A stretch of 11,100 nucleotides of DNA, taken from contig JAFXJK010000083.1 in NCBI GenBank assembly GCA_017532355.1, forward strand, positions 1 through 11,100. The letters are read 5' to 3'. This DNA is from Oscillospiraceae bacterium (GTDB lineage: Bacteria > Bacillota_A > Clostridia > Oscillospirales > JAAYXM01). A program made the position numbers and the translations under genes. Numbering within the stretch: position 1 is the first letter of the stretch; each line of letters opens with the position of its first letter. Positions 1-7,405 of the stretch are shown in pieces. The notes under the pieces were generated by a model. It ran no database searches. It had not been told where the DNA came from and saw nothing but the letters and a program-made list of their open reading frames with translations.

Positions 1-1
1 T

Positions 2-331
2 GTTGAAAAAAACTACATCGACGGCTCTCTCGCAGAGCTTGCAAAGACTTTGAATTACAACATGACCTCACTCTCTTACGAGATACGCCGGAGAACGGGG
101 AAAACGTATCTCGACCTCGTTCACGAAAAGAGAATTTCTCGTGCGTGCTTCCTTCTTCGCAACACCACTCTCCCCGTTTCACAGATTATATATGAGGTCG
201 GATACAGCAACGCAAGCTTCTTCCACCGTCTCTTCAAAAAGATAGTCGGTGTCTCGCCGAAAAAGGTGCGGACTGCAAATGCGGATGAACTCTCCTCATT
301 ACCGACATTCTCCCATACAGGAAAGGAATAA
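2..331 (+). CDS. AraC-family transcriptional regulator, C-terminal part (5' end outside window)
   Basis: The frame is open from the left edge, so only about the last 109 residues are visible; an internal TTG or ATG near 50-62 is not the real start. The visible part is an AraC/XylS DNA-binding domain with two helix-turn-helix units. The first lies around the segment IDGSLAELAKTLNYN and the following MTSLSYEIRR. The second spans PVSQIIYEVGYSNASFF and ends in the family hallmark FHRLFKKIVGVSPKKVR. A short tail of about 20 residues (ANADELSSLPTFSHTGKE) follows. The sensor domain, and so the ligand, cannot be seen. The gene converges on the minus-strand importer/his cluster and is separated from it by a repeat and a terminator, so there is no sign that it belongs to that operon. 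Family assignment is firm; target genes are unknown. Confidence 0.88.
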   Translation, partial: VEKNYIDGSLAELAKTLNYNMTSLSYEIRRRTGKTYLDLVHEKRISRACFLLRNTTLPVSQIIYEVGYSNASFFHRLFKKIVGVSPKKVRTANADELSSLPTFSHTGKE

Positions 332-350
332 AAATAGTAAAAGAACTGCA

Positions 351-467
351 GGAAAGCCCTCCTTGTGTAAAGGAGGGTGGCAGCCGCAGGCTGACGGGAG
401 GATTGTTTGTGCAGCGACAACCCCTCCGTCACTTCGTGACACCTCCCCTTACACAGTGGAGGCTTGC
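351..467. repeat. Compound palindromic repeat (two head-to-head modules)
   Basis: This element is non-coding and dense in hairpins. The left module has CCCTCCTT (357-364) pairing with AAGGAGGG (370-377), then a small hairpin CAGCC-GCA-GGCTG (381-393), then GGGAGGATT (396-404). The right module is the same design in inverse orientation: GTCAC-TTC-GTGAC (428-440) and an arm ending TTACACAGTGGAGGCTTGC. The outer arms are therefore imperfect inverted copies of one another, which gives a MITE-like or REP-like structure. Closely similar modules occur at 10897-10998. A degenerate remnant rich in AGGAGG/CCTCCC follows to about 487. No protein-coding potential is apparent. Confidence 0.75.
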
Positions 468-523
468 AAAAGGAGGACACCCCTCCCCTACATTTTCATC
501 TTTCAATTTTCCATTTTAAACTA

Positions 524-554
524 AAAAGACCTGTGGATAGGCCACAGGTCTTTT
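524..554 (-). terminator. Intrinsic terminator of the ABC-importer operon, probably bidirectional
   Basis: A perfect 13-bp stem is formed by AAAAGACCTGTGG (524-536) and CCACAGGTCTTTT (542-554), with a 5-nt loop. On the minus strand it starts 1 nt after the stop codon of the ATPase gene and ends in a run of five T (527-523). On the plus strand it also ends in TTTT, so it could stop transcription coming from the AraC-family gene as well. Confidence 0.93.
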
Positions 555-555
555 G

Positions 556-1338
556 TTATGCTTCCATATCGCCGAGAAAGGCGCGGAGTTTTTCACTTTT
601 GGGGTTTTCGAAAACGTCGTCGGGTTTGCCGTCCTCTTCAATTACGCCGTCCGCCATAAATATTACGCGGTCGGAAACGGAATGGGCAAACTTCATTTCG
701 TGGGTGACGATAACCATCGTCATATTCGTTTCCGCAAGCTCGCGGATAACGCGGAGAACTTCCTGCGTGAGCTGGGGGTCGAGTGCCGACGTCGGCTCGT
801 CAAAGAAGAGCACCTTCGGACTTAGCGCAAGCGCACGCGCGATAGCAACTCTCTGCTGCTGGCCGCCCGAAAGCTCGCAGGGGTAGTTACCCATCTTATC
901 ACCGAGGCCTACCCTCTCGAGGAGCGACTTTGCCTCTTCCTCAATCTCAGCGAGAATCTGCTTTTTATTCGCGCGGTAATCCTTCCTCTCCTTTGCGAGG
1001 AGCTTTGGCGCAAGGCTTACGTTATCAAGCGCGGTGTACTGCGGAAAGAGATTGAACGACTGGAAAACAAGACCGCAGGAAAGCTGCCAACGGCGCATTT
1101 CCTCACGGCTTATCTTCGCCACGTTGTTTTTATCAAAAACTACCTCACCGCCGATTGCAATCTTGCCGCGAGTCGGAACTTCCAGCGCATTAAGGCAACG
1201 CAAAAGTGTCGTCTTTCCGCTTCCGGAAGAGCCGATTATCGAAACAATCTCGCCCTCTTCCATCGAAAAGTCGATTCCCTTTAAAACTTCTACCTTGCCG
1301 AAGCTTTTATAGAGATTTTTAACTTCTAATATTGCCAT
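556..1338 (-). CDS. Polar amino-acid ABC importer, ATP-binding protein (GlnQ/HisP family)
   Basis: This 260-residue cytoplasmic ATPase would drive the importer formed with the permease and lipoprotein encoded just upstream. All nucleotide-binding motifs are intact: Walker A GSSGSGKT (36-43), Q-loop Gln93 in VFQSFNLFP, signature LSGGQ (156-160), Walker B VLFFDE (176-181), D-loop SALD (184-187) and H-loop His213. The length and the [15 protein letters not shown] stretch are typical of the polar amino-acid (PAAT) ATPases. The ATG lies 5 bp after the permease stop codon, with AGAGG overlapping the end of the permease gene. It is the last gene before the terminator. Substrate cannot be read from the ATPase; histidine is suggested only by the operator at 2957-2978 and the adjoining his operon. 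Confidence 0.95.
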   Translation of the reverse strand: MAILEVKNLYKSFGKVEVLKGIDFSMEEGEIVSIIGSSGSGKTTLLRCLNALEVPTRGKIAIGGEVVFDKNNVAKISREEMRRWQLSCGLVFQSFNLFPQYTALDNVSLAPKLLAKERKDYRANKKQILAEIEEEAKSLLERVGLGDKMGNYPCELSGGQQQRVAIARALALSPKVLFFDEPTSALDPQLTQEVLRVIRELAETNMTMVIVTHEMKFAHSVSDRVIFMADGVIEEDGKPDDVFENPKSEKLRAFLGDMEA

Positions 1339-1343
1339 ATACC

Positions 1344-2051
1344 TTAACCTCTGTAATAGTTGAGTTTCTTTTCTATGTATCCGAAAAGAAGCGTGAGGAT
1401 GCCGTTAAACGCGAGGAAGAAAAGACCCGTTGAGAAGAGCGGCCAGATAAGGCCCTGCTTCGTAAAGCGCTCTGCACACATGATGATTTCAGAGACCGCG
1501 ATAACTCTCGCAAGAGACGTATCCTTTACAAGCGTAATGATTTCATTGCCCATAGGCGGAATGATTCTCTTTACCACCTGCGGAAGAACGACCTTGAAGA
1601 ACGCCTGCGACTTCGTCATACCGAGCACCTGACAAGCTTCGTACTGGCCCTTGGAGATGCCCTCTATTCCACCGCGGTATATCTCGGAAAAGTATGCCGC
1701 GTAGTTTATGACGAACGCAATAAGCGCGGCTACCATTCTCTCGCGCATGGGAATATTCCAAAGAAGCCCCGGTGCGTACAAAACGACAAAAATTTGGAGC
1801 ATCAGGGGCGTACCCCTGATGATCCAAACAAATGTGCGACTGATTAAACGTATCGGAGCAAATTTTGAAATAAACCGCAGTATTGCATTTTTACTTCTCG
1901 CCCAGAAGGCAAAGGGGCGAAGCTTCGACATCGAACCGAAAGAGATGATAAGTCCGAGCGGAATTGCCGCGACAAGCGTTACGGCAAAGATAATTCCGTT
2001 TTGCCCGAAGCCTTTCAGCAGCGAGGTGATTACTGCTTCAAAATTTGCCAT
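1344..2051 (-). CDS. Polar amino-acid ABC importer, permease (HisM/GlnP family)
   Basis: This 235-residue inner-membrane permease probably forms a homodimer, since only one permease gene is present. Hydrophobic segments are visible at about 15-38, 84-99, 106-121 and 203-224. The family motif RGTPLMLQ is at 79-86. The cytoplasmic EAA loop that docks the ATPase runs from about 138 to 157 ([20 protein letters not shown]). Between the first membrane segment and RGTP there is a longer, basic stretch (about 41-72, with several Arg and Lys) than I expect for this family, by roughly a dozen residues. AAGGAAG at 2061-2067, overlapping the end of the lipoprotein gene region, supplies the ribosome-binding site. 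The family is certain; the substrate is inferred from context. Confidence 0.94.
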   Translation of the reverse strand: MANFEAVITSLLKGFGQNGIIFAVTLVAAIPLGLIISFGSMSKLRPFAFWARSKNAILRFISKFAPIRLISRTFVWIIRGTPLMLQIFVVLYAPGLLWNIPMRERMVAALIAFVINYAAYFSEIYRGGIEGISKGQYEACQVLGMTKSQAFFKVVLPQVVKRIIPPMGNEIITLVKDTSLARVIAVSEIIMCAERFTKQGLIWPLFSTGLFFLAFNGILTLLFGYIEKKLNYYRG

Positions 2052-2067
2052 GAATTAAATCTTCCTT

Positions 2068-2901
2068 TTATTCTTTGATAAGAAGGTCTGCGAGCTTATA
2101 CTTTGCTGCGATTGTGTCGAGTGTGCCGTCAGCGATGAGCTCTGCGATTGTGTTGTTTGCAACTGTTGCCATATCAGATCCCTTGCGGAATGCGATACCG
2201 TACTCTTCCGGAGAGAACTCACGCTCAGCAACAACTACGAGGTCTGCAAAGTCTGTGCCCTCGCCGATGGAACCGATAGATGCAACGTAGTCAACGATTG
2301 CAACGTCTGCTGTGCCTGATGCGACGTCGAGAAGAGCCTTTGCCATAGAGTCAACCGGTGTGAAAGCAGCATCCTTGAAGAATTCTTCAGAAGTTGCGAT
2401 TTCTTCACCTGCGCTGCCTGCCTCTGCAACAACAGAAGCACCGAGGATGCCCTCTGCATACTTTGCAGCGTTGTCCTTCTTTACAACCATAACCTGCTTG
2501 TTAGCCATGTAGGGGTTGGAGATTTCCATGTTTGCTTTTCTTTCGTCGGTAATTGTCATACCGTTCCAGATGCAGTCGATGTTCTTAGCGTTGAGCTCGA
2601 TTTCCTTTGCATCCCAGTTAATTTCCTGGAACTTCGGGGTAACGCCGATCTTTTCGCAGACAGCTTCTGCAAACTCTGTTTCAAAACCGATAAGCTTTTC
2701 GCCTTCGTAGTAGTTCATCGGAGCAAAGAGAGTGATACCGATGACCATTTCGCCTTTTTCCATGATGTAGTCTGCATCGCTTGTAGCTGTAGCATCGCCA
2801 CCGTCGGAAAGGACGTCGTTGTTTTCCTCTGCATTGTCACAGCCTGCGAAAAGGCATGTGAGCATCATTGCTGCGAGAATAAGTGCAAGAATTTTTTTCA
2901 T
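2068..2901 (-). CDS. Amino-acid ABC importer, substrate-binding lipoprotein (SBP family 3)
   Basis: This 277-residue protein should be anchored outside the membrane and deliver an amino acid to the permease. It starts with a lipoprotein signal peptide: MKK, a hydrophobic core, then the lipobox LFAGC with lipidated Cys21. An acidic Asn/Asp/Thr-rich linker follows to about residue 44. The family-3 domain fills the rest: EKGEMVIGITLFAPMNY, LIGFETEFAEAVCEKIG, the region IDCIWNGMTITDERK, and the second-lobe motif GTADVAIVDY. A strong AGGAGGA at 2909-2915, 7 nt from the ATG, supports the start. It is the first gene of a three-gene operon with its own promoter. A role in histidine uptake is an inference from the operator shared with the his operon; glutamine, cystine or another polar amino acid remains possible. 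Confidence 0.94.
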   Translation of the reverse strand: MKKILALILAAMMLTCLFAGCDNAEENNDVLSDGGDATATSDADYIMEKGEMVIGITLFAPMNYYEGEKLIGFETEFAEAVCEKIGVTPKFQEINWDAKEIELNAKNIDCIWNGMTITDERKANMEISNPYMANKQVMVVKKDNAAKYAEGILGASVVAEAGSAGEEIATSEEFFKDAAFTPVDSMAKALLDVASGTADVAIVDYVASIGSIGEGTDFADLVVVAEREFSPEEYGIAFRKGSDMATVANNTIAELIADGTLDTIAAKYKLADLLIKE

Positions 2902-2945
2902 TGTTTTTTCCTCCTGAATGTCATATCTTTTTTTAGCGTGACCTT

Positions 2946-2974
2946 ATTATATCACATCACTTTATCATTGTAAA
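2946..2974 (-). promoter_or_regulatory. Promoter of the ABC-importer operon
   Basis: Read on the minus strand, TTTACA (2974-2969) and TATAAT (2951-2946) are separated by exactly 17 bp. A TG one base before the -10 box makes it an extended -10. The predicted start of transcription is near 2939, giving a leader of about 38 nt before the ATG at 2901. That is too short for a T-box or an attenuator. Confidence 0.88.
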
Positions 2975-2978
2975 GTGA
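2957..2978. promoter_or_regulatory. Inverted-repeat operator, copy 1 (putative HisR/YerC site)
   Basis: The arms TCACTTTA (2957-2964) and TAAAGTGA (2971-2978) are perfect 8-bp inverted repeats around a 6-bp centre. The site covers the whole -35 box and part of the spacer of the importer promoter, so a bound protein would block RNA polymerase. The core ACTTTA-N6-TAAAGT recurs with the same spacing at the his operon promoter (10747-10764). I saw no third copy in the window by eye. The protein that binds is inferred, not shown. Confidence 0.72.
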
Positions 2979-3014
2979 AAAATTGAAAAAGTTTTAAAAT
3001 TTTTTTGAGAATTT

Positions 3015-3665
3015 TTATTTCGTCATTTTTTCCTGCTTTACCTTATGGTCGATAACGTGGCGTGAAGCGAGCTCGCGGTGGATATCCGAGAGGTCGATGC
3101 CTGCCTCAATCATAAGCACCATAACGTGGTACGCGAGGTCCGCAATCTCATAAATCGTCTCTGCCTTGTCCTCTGCCTTTGCGGCGATGATGACTTCCGT
3201 GCTCTCCTCGCCGACCTTCTTGAGAATTTTGTCAAGCCCCTTTTCGAAGAGATATGTGGTATATGAGCCCTCGGTCTTCTCTTCCTTTCTGCCCTTGATG
3301 AGGTTGATAAGTCCCTCGAGGGAAAATTCGTGGCGCTCTTCGCTTTCGAAAATCTTCTCCTCGAAGCACGAGAACGTTCCCTTATGGCAGGCAGGGCCGT
3401 CAGGCTCGACCATGACTACGAGCGCGTCGCGGTCGCAGTCGGCAGTAATGGAGACGATGTGCTGGTAGTTGCCGCTCGTCTCTCCTTTAAGCCAGAGCTC
3501 TTCTCTTGAGCGACTCCAGAAGCAGGTGAGCTCCTTTTCCATTGAGATTTTAAGGCTCTCGCGGTTCATATATGCAAGAGTGAGAACGCGCTTCGTCTCT
3601 GCGTCAACAACGATTGCAGGGATAAGACCGCGCTCGTCAAACTTTAAGCTTTCTATATCAAACAT
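3015..3665 (-). CDS. hisIE: Bifunctional phosphoribosyl-AMP cyclohydrolase / phosphoribosyl-ATP pyrophosphatase
   Basis: This cytoplasmic fusion carries out steps 2 and 3 of histidine synthesis: HisE hydrolyses PR-ATP to PR-AMP, and HisI opens the adenine ring to ProFAR. The HisI part (about residues 1-110) shows [18 protein letters not shown], the metal-binding DCDRD cluster, and Cys in the [10 protein letters not shown] segment that complete the zinc site. The HisE part (about 115-205) shows the helical motif [14 protein letters not shown] and [15 protein letters not shown] chose the ATG at 3665 (protein beginning MFDIESLKF, 216 residues): AAGGAAGAG lies 6 nt before it and family members begin there. 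An in-frame ATG at 3683 would add six residues and overlap hisF by 4 bp, but it has no good ribosome-binding site. It is the last gene of the his cluster. Confidence 0.95.
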   Translation of the reverse strand: MFDIESLKFDERGLIPAIVVDAETKRVLTLAYMNRESLKISMEKELTCFWSRSREELWLKGETSGNYQHIVSITADCDRDALVVMVEPDGPACHKGTFSCFEEKIFESEERHEFSLEGLINLIKGRKEEKTEGSYTTYLFEKGLDKILKKVGEESTEVIIAAKAEDKAETIYEIADLAYHVMVLMIEAGIDLSDIHRELASRHVIDHKVKQEKMTK

Positions 3666-3679
3666 TTTCTCTCTTCCTT

Positions 3680-4438
3680 TCATATTCTCGTCGGGATGCC
3701 CGATTTTGCCATTTCCGCCTTGAGGTCGGAAATTTTTACGTCGCCGAAGTGGAAAATCGATGCCGCAAGACCTGCATCCACCTTCGGCAGAGTTTTAAAC
3801 AGCGTTATGAAATCTTCGATTTTTCCTGCGCCGCCCGAGGCGATGACAGGAACATTTACCGCGTTTGAGACAGCCTCGAGCATCTCAAGGTCAAAACCGC
3901 CGCGGACACCGTCCGTATCGATTGAGTTAAGGCAGACCTCACCTGCGCCGAGGTCAACGCAGCGCTTTATCCACGAAACCGCTTCAAGCTCGGTTTCTTC
4001 ACGTCCGCCCTTTGCGAAAACTTTAAAAACTCCGTTAACGCGCTTGACGTCTGCCGAGATGACAACGCACTGGTCGCCATACAGCTTTGCCGCCTCAAAT
4101 ATGAGGCTCGGGTTTCTTATGGCTCCCGAGTTTACGCTTACCTTGTCCGCGCCGCATTTTAAGACGCGGTCAAAATCGTCCGTCGTGTTTATGCCGCCGC
4201 CCACCGTGAGGGGGATGAAAACGCTCTTTGCCGTTTCGGTAAGGATGTCGGTAAAGAGGCGACGCCCCTCGGCAGATGCCGTGATGTCATAGAACACAAG
4301 CTCGTCCGCGCCGTTTGAGCTGTAGAACTTCGCAAGCTCTATCGGCGAGGAAACGTCATTTAAGTCCTTGAAGTTCACGCCTTTTACGACACGGCCGTCC
4401 TTGACGTCAAGACACGGGATAATTCTTTTTGTTATCAT
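3680..4438 (-). CDS. hisF: Imidazole glycerol phosphate synthase, cyclase subunit
   Basis: This 252-residue (beta-alpha)8-barrel subunit of IGP synthase uses ammonia from HisH to turn PRFAR into imidazole glycerol phosphate and AICAR. The catalytic Asp11 ([16 protein letters not shown]) and Asp130 ([10 protein letters not shown]) fall exactly at the standard positions. The phosphate-binding loops are present: LTVGGGIN (78-84), [11 protein letters not shown] (171-181) and ASGGAGK (200-206). The length is normal. The start overlaps the hisA stop as ATGA, with GAGGTGG just upstream inside hisA. It follows hisA, as in most his operons. Confidence 0.97.
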   Translation of the reverse strand: MITKRIIPCLDVKDGRVVKGVNFKDLNDVSSPIELAKFYSSNGADELVFYDITASAEGRRLFTDILTETAKSVFIPLTVGGGINTTDDFDRVLKCGADKVSVNSGAIRNPSLIFEAAKLYGDQCVVISADVKRVNGVFKVFAKGGREETELEAVSWIKRCVDLGAGEVCLNSIDTDGVRGGFDLEMLEAVSNAVNVPVIASGGAGKIEDFITLFKTLPKVDAGLAASIFHFGDVKISDLKAEMAKSGIPTRI

Positions 4439-5148
4439 CGTGCCACCTCAATCGCTTCCTTTAAATCTATCGCGCCCGTGTAGTAAGCCTTTCCGACAAT
4501 CGCGCCGTACAGCGAGAGAGCGGAGAGCGCGCGTATATCGTCAATCGTCGAGACACCGCCCGAAGCGACGATATTCATATCAAACTTTTTCTGCAAATCG
4601 CGATAAAGCTCGCGGTTTGTACCCTGCATCGCACCGTCTTTTGAGATGTCGGTGCAGATAAGCGTTTTTACGCCGATATCCTGCATCTTCCGGCAGAGCT
4701 CATCCGCCGTGATGTCGCTTTTTTCCGTCCAGCCGCGGATTGCAGCAAAGCCGTCCTTTATATCAACTCCGACGGCAATCTTCTCGCCAAACTCCGCAAC
4801 CGCCGCACGTACAAACGCTTCGTCCTTTACTGCGGCTGTGCCGAGAATTATTCGGTCGATGCCTGCATCGATATACTTTCGGCAGACTTCCATTGAACGG
4901 ATGCCGCCGCCGATCTCGCAGGAAAGACCCGTTTCGCTCTTTATGCGCGCGACAACGTCAAAGTTCGGGGTTTCGCCGCTCTTCGCGCCCTCTAAATCCA
5001 CAAGGTGCACCCAGGTCGCGCCGGCAGCCTTGAAGTCGCGTGCGACAAGCCACGGTTCTTCGCTATACACCGTCATTTTTGCATAATCTCCGCGAAGGAG
5101 ACGCACTGCCTTTTTTTCATATAAATCTATCGCCGGAAAAATCAGCAT
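4435..5148 (-). CDS. hisA: ProFAR isomerase (HisA)
   Basis: This 237-residue (beta-alpha)8-barrel enzyme performs the Amadori isomerisation of ProFAR to PRFAR. Catalytic Asp8 (FPAIDLYEKKAVRL) and Asp129 (VGVDIKDG) are at the expected places. GGGIRS (80-85), Thr166-Asp167 (CTDISKDGAMQG) and ASGGVS (195-200) form the phosphate-binding ends. The gene overlaps the 3' end of hisH by 7 bp and is preceded by GGAGGGAG, which fixes the ATG. I see no sign of the dual HisA/TrpF (PriA) type. Confidence 0.96.
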   Translation of the reverse strand: MLIFPAIDLYEKKAVRLLRGDYAKMTVYSEEPWLVARDFKAAGATWVHLVDLEGAKSGETPNFDVVARIKSETGLSCEIGGGIRSMEVCRKYIDAGIDRIILGTAAVKDEAFVRAAVAEFGEKIAVGVDIKDGFAAIRGWTEKSDITADELCRKMQDIGVKTLICTDISKDGAMQGTNRELYRDLQKKFDMNIVASGGVSTIDDIRALSALSLYGAIVGKAYYTGAIDLKEAIEVAR

Positions 5149-5765
5149 TTTTCTCCCTCCGTTTCACAGAATGCAGAAAGTATTGAAAGACCGACCTCAC
5201 CGCTCTTTTCGGGGTGGAACTGGCAACCGTAGATGTTGCCGCGCCTGACCGCCGCGGTAAGCGGTGCGCCGTATTCGCTCACGGCACTCACCCACGCGTC
5301 ATCCGTTTTTGCGTAGAACGAATGGACGAAATAGACGTAGTCGCCGTTCTTGATGTTTTTAAAAATAGGCGTGTCGTTTGTTATATCAAGCGCGTTCCAG
5401 CCGATGTGCGGAATTTTGAGGTCTTTCGGGATAACGTCCGCAATCGGGCGAACCTCTCCGGGTATGAGGCCGAGTCCGTCATGCTCGCCGTACTCGTAGC
5501 TTTTTTCAAAAAGGAGCTGCATACCGAGACATATACCGAGAACAGGCTTGCCCTTTGCCGCCTCATCGCACACAACGTCGCCAAGGCCTGACGCGAACAG
5601 CTTCTTTGCTGCATCGGAAAACGCTCCGACTCCGGGGAGAAGGACGTGAGATGCCGACCTTATTACCTCGGCGTCTGAAGTTACATGCGCCTCTTTCCCT
5701 ATCTTTGCAAAAGATGCCTTGAGGGAAAAGAGGTTTCCGACACCGTAATCAACTATTGCTACCAC
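5142..5765 (-). CDS. hisH: Imidazole glycerol phosphate synthase, glutamine amidotransferase subunit
   Basis: This 207-residue class I glutamine amidotransferase releases ammonia from glutamine and channels it to HisF. The triad is visible: nucleophile Cys79 in GICLGMQL, His184 and Glu186 in CQFHPEKS. The oxyanion strand PGVG is at 44-47. The start codon is GTG, directly abutting the hisB stop (TAA-GTG); AAGGGAG at 5774-5780 lies 8 nt upstream. The N-terminus VAIVDYGVGNLFSL is typical of the family, so the GTG start is well supported. Its partner hisF lies two genes downstream, with hisA between. Confidence 0.96.
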   Translation of the reverse strand: MVAIVDYGVGNLFSLKASFAKIGKEAHVTSDAEVIRSASHVLLPGVGAFSDAAKKLFASGLGDVVCDEAAKGKPVLGICLGMQLLFEKSYEYGEHDGLGLIPGEVRPIADVIPKDLKIPHIGWNALDITNDTPIFKNIKNGDYVYFVHSFYAKTDDAWVSAVSEYGAPLTAAVRRGNIYGCQFHPEKSGEVGLSILSAFCETEGEKC

Positions 5766-6353
5766 TTAAAGAACTCCCTTCGTTGAGGGGATTTCGTTTG
5801 CGAAGTCCTTATCTATTGCCGTCGCCTTGCGAAGCGCACGGCCGCAAGCCTTGAACACTCCTTCGATTATGTGGTGAGAATTCTTTCCTGCAAGCTGACG
5901 GATGTGGAGCGTTACCTTTGCCTCGCGGACAAACGCAAGCCAGAACTCCTCGCAGAGCTCCGTGTCAAAATCTCCAACCTTCTCCGACGGGATTGAAAGG
6001 TCGCAAACGAGCGTTCCGCGGCCCGAAATATCGACTGCAGAAAGGATGAGCGCCTCGTCCATCGGGAGAGTTATGTCACCGTAGCGGCAGATACCCCGCT
6101 TGTCGCCGATTGCATCAGCGAAAGCAGAACCGAGAGCGATGCCGATATCCTCTGCGGTGTGGTGGCAGTCGACCTCTATATCGCCCTTGCAGTCAACCGT
6201 GAGGTCGTACGCCGCGTGGCGCGAAAAGAGCGTAAGCATGTGGTCAAGAAACGCACTTCCGCTTGAAATTTCGCTTTTTCCCGTACCGTCAAGATTGAGC
6301 GCAAGCTTAATTTTTGTTTCCGCAGTATTTCTCTCTATCTCTGCTTTTCTCAT
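5766..6353 (-). CDS. hisB: Imidazoleglycerol-phosphate dehydratase (monofunctional)
   Basis: This 195-residue enzyme dehydrates IGP to imidazole acetol phosphate using Mn2+. The family signatures are intact: FLDHML (35-40), DCHHTAED (62-69), KNSHHIIEG (157-165) and the C-terminal STKGVL. The length matches the single-domain form: there is no N-terminal histidinol-phosphatase domain of the enterobacterial type, so this gene does not supply the missing phosphatase. The ATG overlaps the hisC stop (ATGA), and AAGGAGA at 6361-6367 lies 7 nt before it. Confidence 0.97.
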   Translation of the reverse strand: MRKAEIERNTAETKIKLALNLDGTGKSEISSGSAFLDHMLTLFSRHAAYDLTVDCKGDIEVDCHHTAEDIGIALGSAFADAIGDKRGICRYGDITLPMDEALILSAVDISGRGTLVCDLSIPSEKVGDFDTELCEEFWLAFVREAKVTLHIRQLAGKNSHHIIEGVFKACGRALRKATAIDKDFANEIPSTKGVL

Positions 6354-7405
6354 ATCGTCATCTCCTTAAGAGTTTTGATAAGTGTTTCCATCTGTTTTCT
6401 GCTTCCGATTGTTATTCTGACAAACTCGGAAAGACGCGGTTTGTCAAAGTAGCGAACGAGGATTCCGCGGCGTTTGAGCTCGCGATAAAGCTCGCCCCCG
6501 TTCTTCGACGGTGGTGCGGCAAACACGAAGTTCGCCTTTGACGGAAGAACCAAGAAGCCGAGCTTTTTAAGCTCTTCCACGGTATATTCGCGGTTTTCTT
6601 CAATCTTTTTGCAGTTGCGTCTTGTGTATGCCTCGTCCTCGATAACCCCGATGCCTGCCGCCATCGTCATACGGTTTATGTTGTACGGATTTGTCGAGAA
6701 ACGGAGGGTGTTGAGGTCGCATATCAGCTCGCGGTTTCCTATCGCAAAACCGAGTCTGCCTCCTGCCATCGAGCGCGACTTTGAGAAGGTCTGCGTGACA
6801 AGCAGGTTTTTGTATTTGGGAACGAGCGCAACTGCGCTCTCTGCGCCGAAATCAACATACGCCTCGTCAATAACTACGACGTTATCAGGATTTTTCGCGA
6901 CAATCTCCTCGATGTCAGAGAGGGGCAGCGCAATACCTGTCGGTGCGTTGGGGTTTGCAATAAAAATCGTCTTGCCGATGCCGAAAAACTTCTCCTTGTC
7001 GACCGTGTAGTCCTCGAGAAGAGGAATCTCCTCATAGGCGATGTTGTTTACCGTTGCGAAAACGGGATAAAAGCCGTACGTGATGTCGCAGAACGCGGCA
7101 CCCGTCCTCTCATCGCAGAACGCCATAAACGCGAAGTTTAAAATATCGTCCGAGCCGTTAGTGAAAATCACCTCATCCTCAGCTACACCGTAGAGAGAAG
7201 CAAGCTTCTTTGTAAGCGATGCACACTCGGGGTCAGAATAGAGCCGGAGACGTTTCGCCTCGCGCAGTGCTCCCTTTATCGCGCGCTTTGACGGCGGAAA
7301 GGGTGATTCGTTTGTATTGAGTTTTATGTACTTCATATCCTGCGGCTGTTCACCCGGAGTATATGGAGTAAGCTTTTTGTATTTATCACTGAAAAATCTG
7401 CTCAT
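6350..7405 (-). CDS. hisC: Histidinol-phosphate aminotransferase
   Basis: This 351-residue PLP enzyme (fold type I, class I/II) transfers an amino group from glutamate to imidazole acetol phosphate. The motifs are LNTNESPFPPS (29-39), NPNAPTG (151-157), VVVIDEAYVDF (176-186), the Schiff-base Lys209 in TQTFSKSRSMAGGRLG, and FVRITIGS near the C-terminus. The start overlaps the hisD stop by one base (TAATG), with GAGGA at 7415-7419. Embedded position between hisD and hisB argues for histidinol phosphate as substrate, although HisC-like enzymes can also use aromatic amino acids. Confidence 0.95.
   Translation of the reverse strand: MSRFFSDKYKKLTPYTPGEQPQDMKYIKLNTNESPFPPSKRAIKGALREAKRLRLYSDPECASLTKKLASLYGVAEDEVIFTNGSDDILNFAFMAFCDERTGAAFCDITYGFYPVFATVNNIAYEEIPLLEDYTVDKEKFFGIGKTIFIANPNAPTGIALPLSDIEEIVAKNPDNVVVIDEAYVDFGAESAVALVPKYKNLLVTQTFSKSRSMAGGRLGFAIGNRELICDLNTLRFSTNPYNINRMTMAAGIGVIEDEAYTRRNCKKIEENREYTVEELKKLGFLVLPSKANFVFAAPPSKNGGELYRELKRRGILVRYFDKPRLSEFVRITIGSRKQMETLIKTLKEMTI

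Noticed and set aside
121..480. A 119-codon minus-strand open frame over the AraC-family gene and repeat
   Set aside because: It is antisense to the conserved AraC HTH frame and continues into repeat DNA.
464..886. A 140-codon plus-strand open frame running from the repeat into the ATPase gene
   Set aside because: It spans the repeat tail, the terminator and the antisense of an intact ABC ATPase; the composition is Ser/Arg-rich with no recognisable domain.
3666..3683. Upstream ATG at 3683 as the start of hisIE
   Set aside because: The 4-bp overlap with hisF is tempting, but AAGGAAGAG serves the ATG at 3665 and homologous HisI proteins begin near MFDIESLKF; it stays as an alternative only.
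3696..4292. A 198-codon open frame on the plus strand opposite hisF
   Set aside because: It lies wholly antisense to a hisF gene with all catalytic residues. It is low-complexity in Ser, Arg and Pro, as expected of a shadow frame, and shows no family motif.
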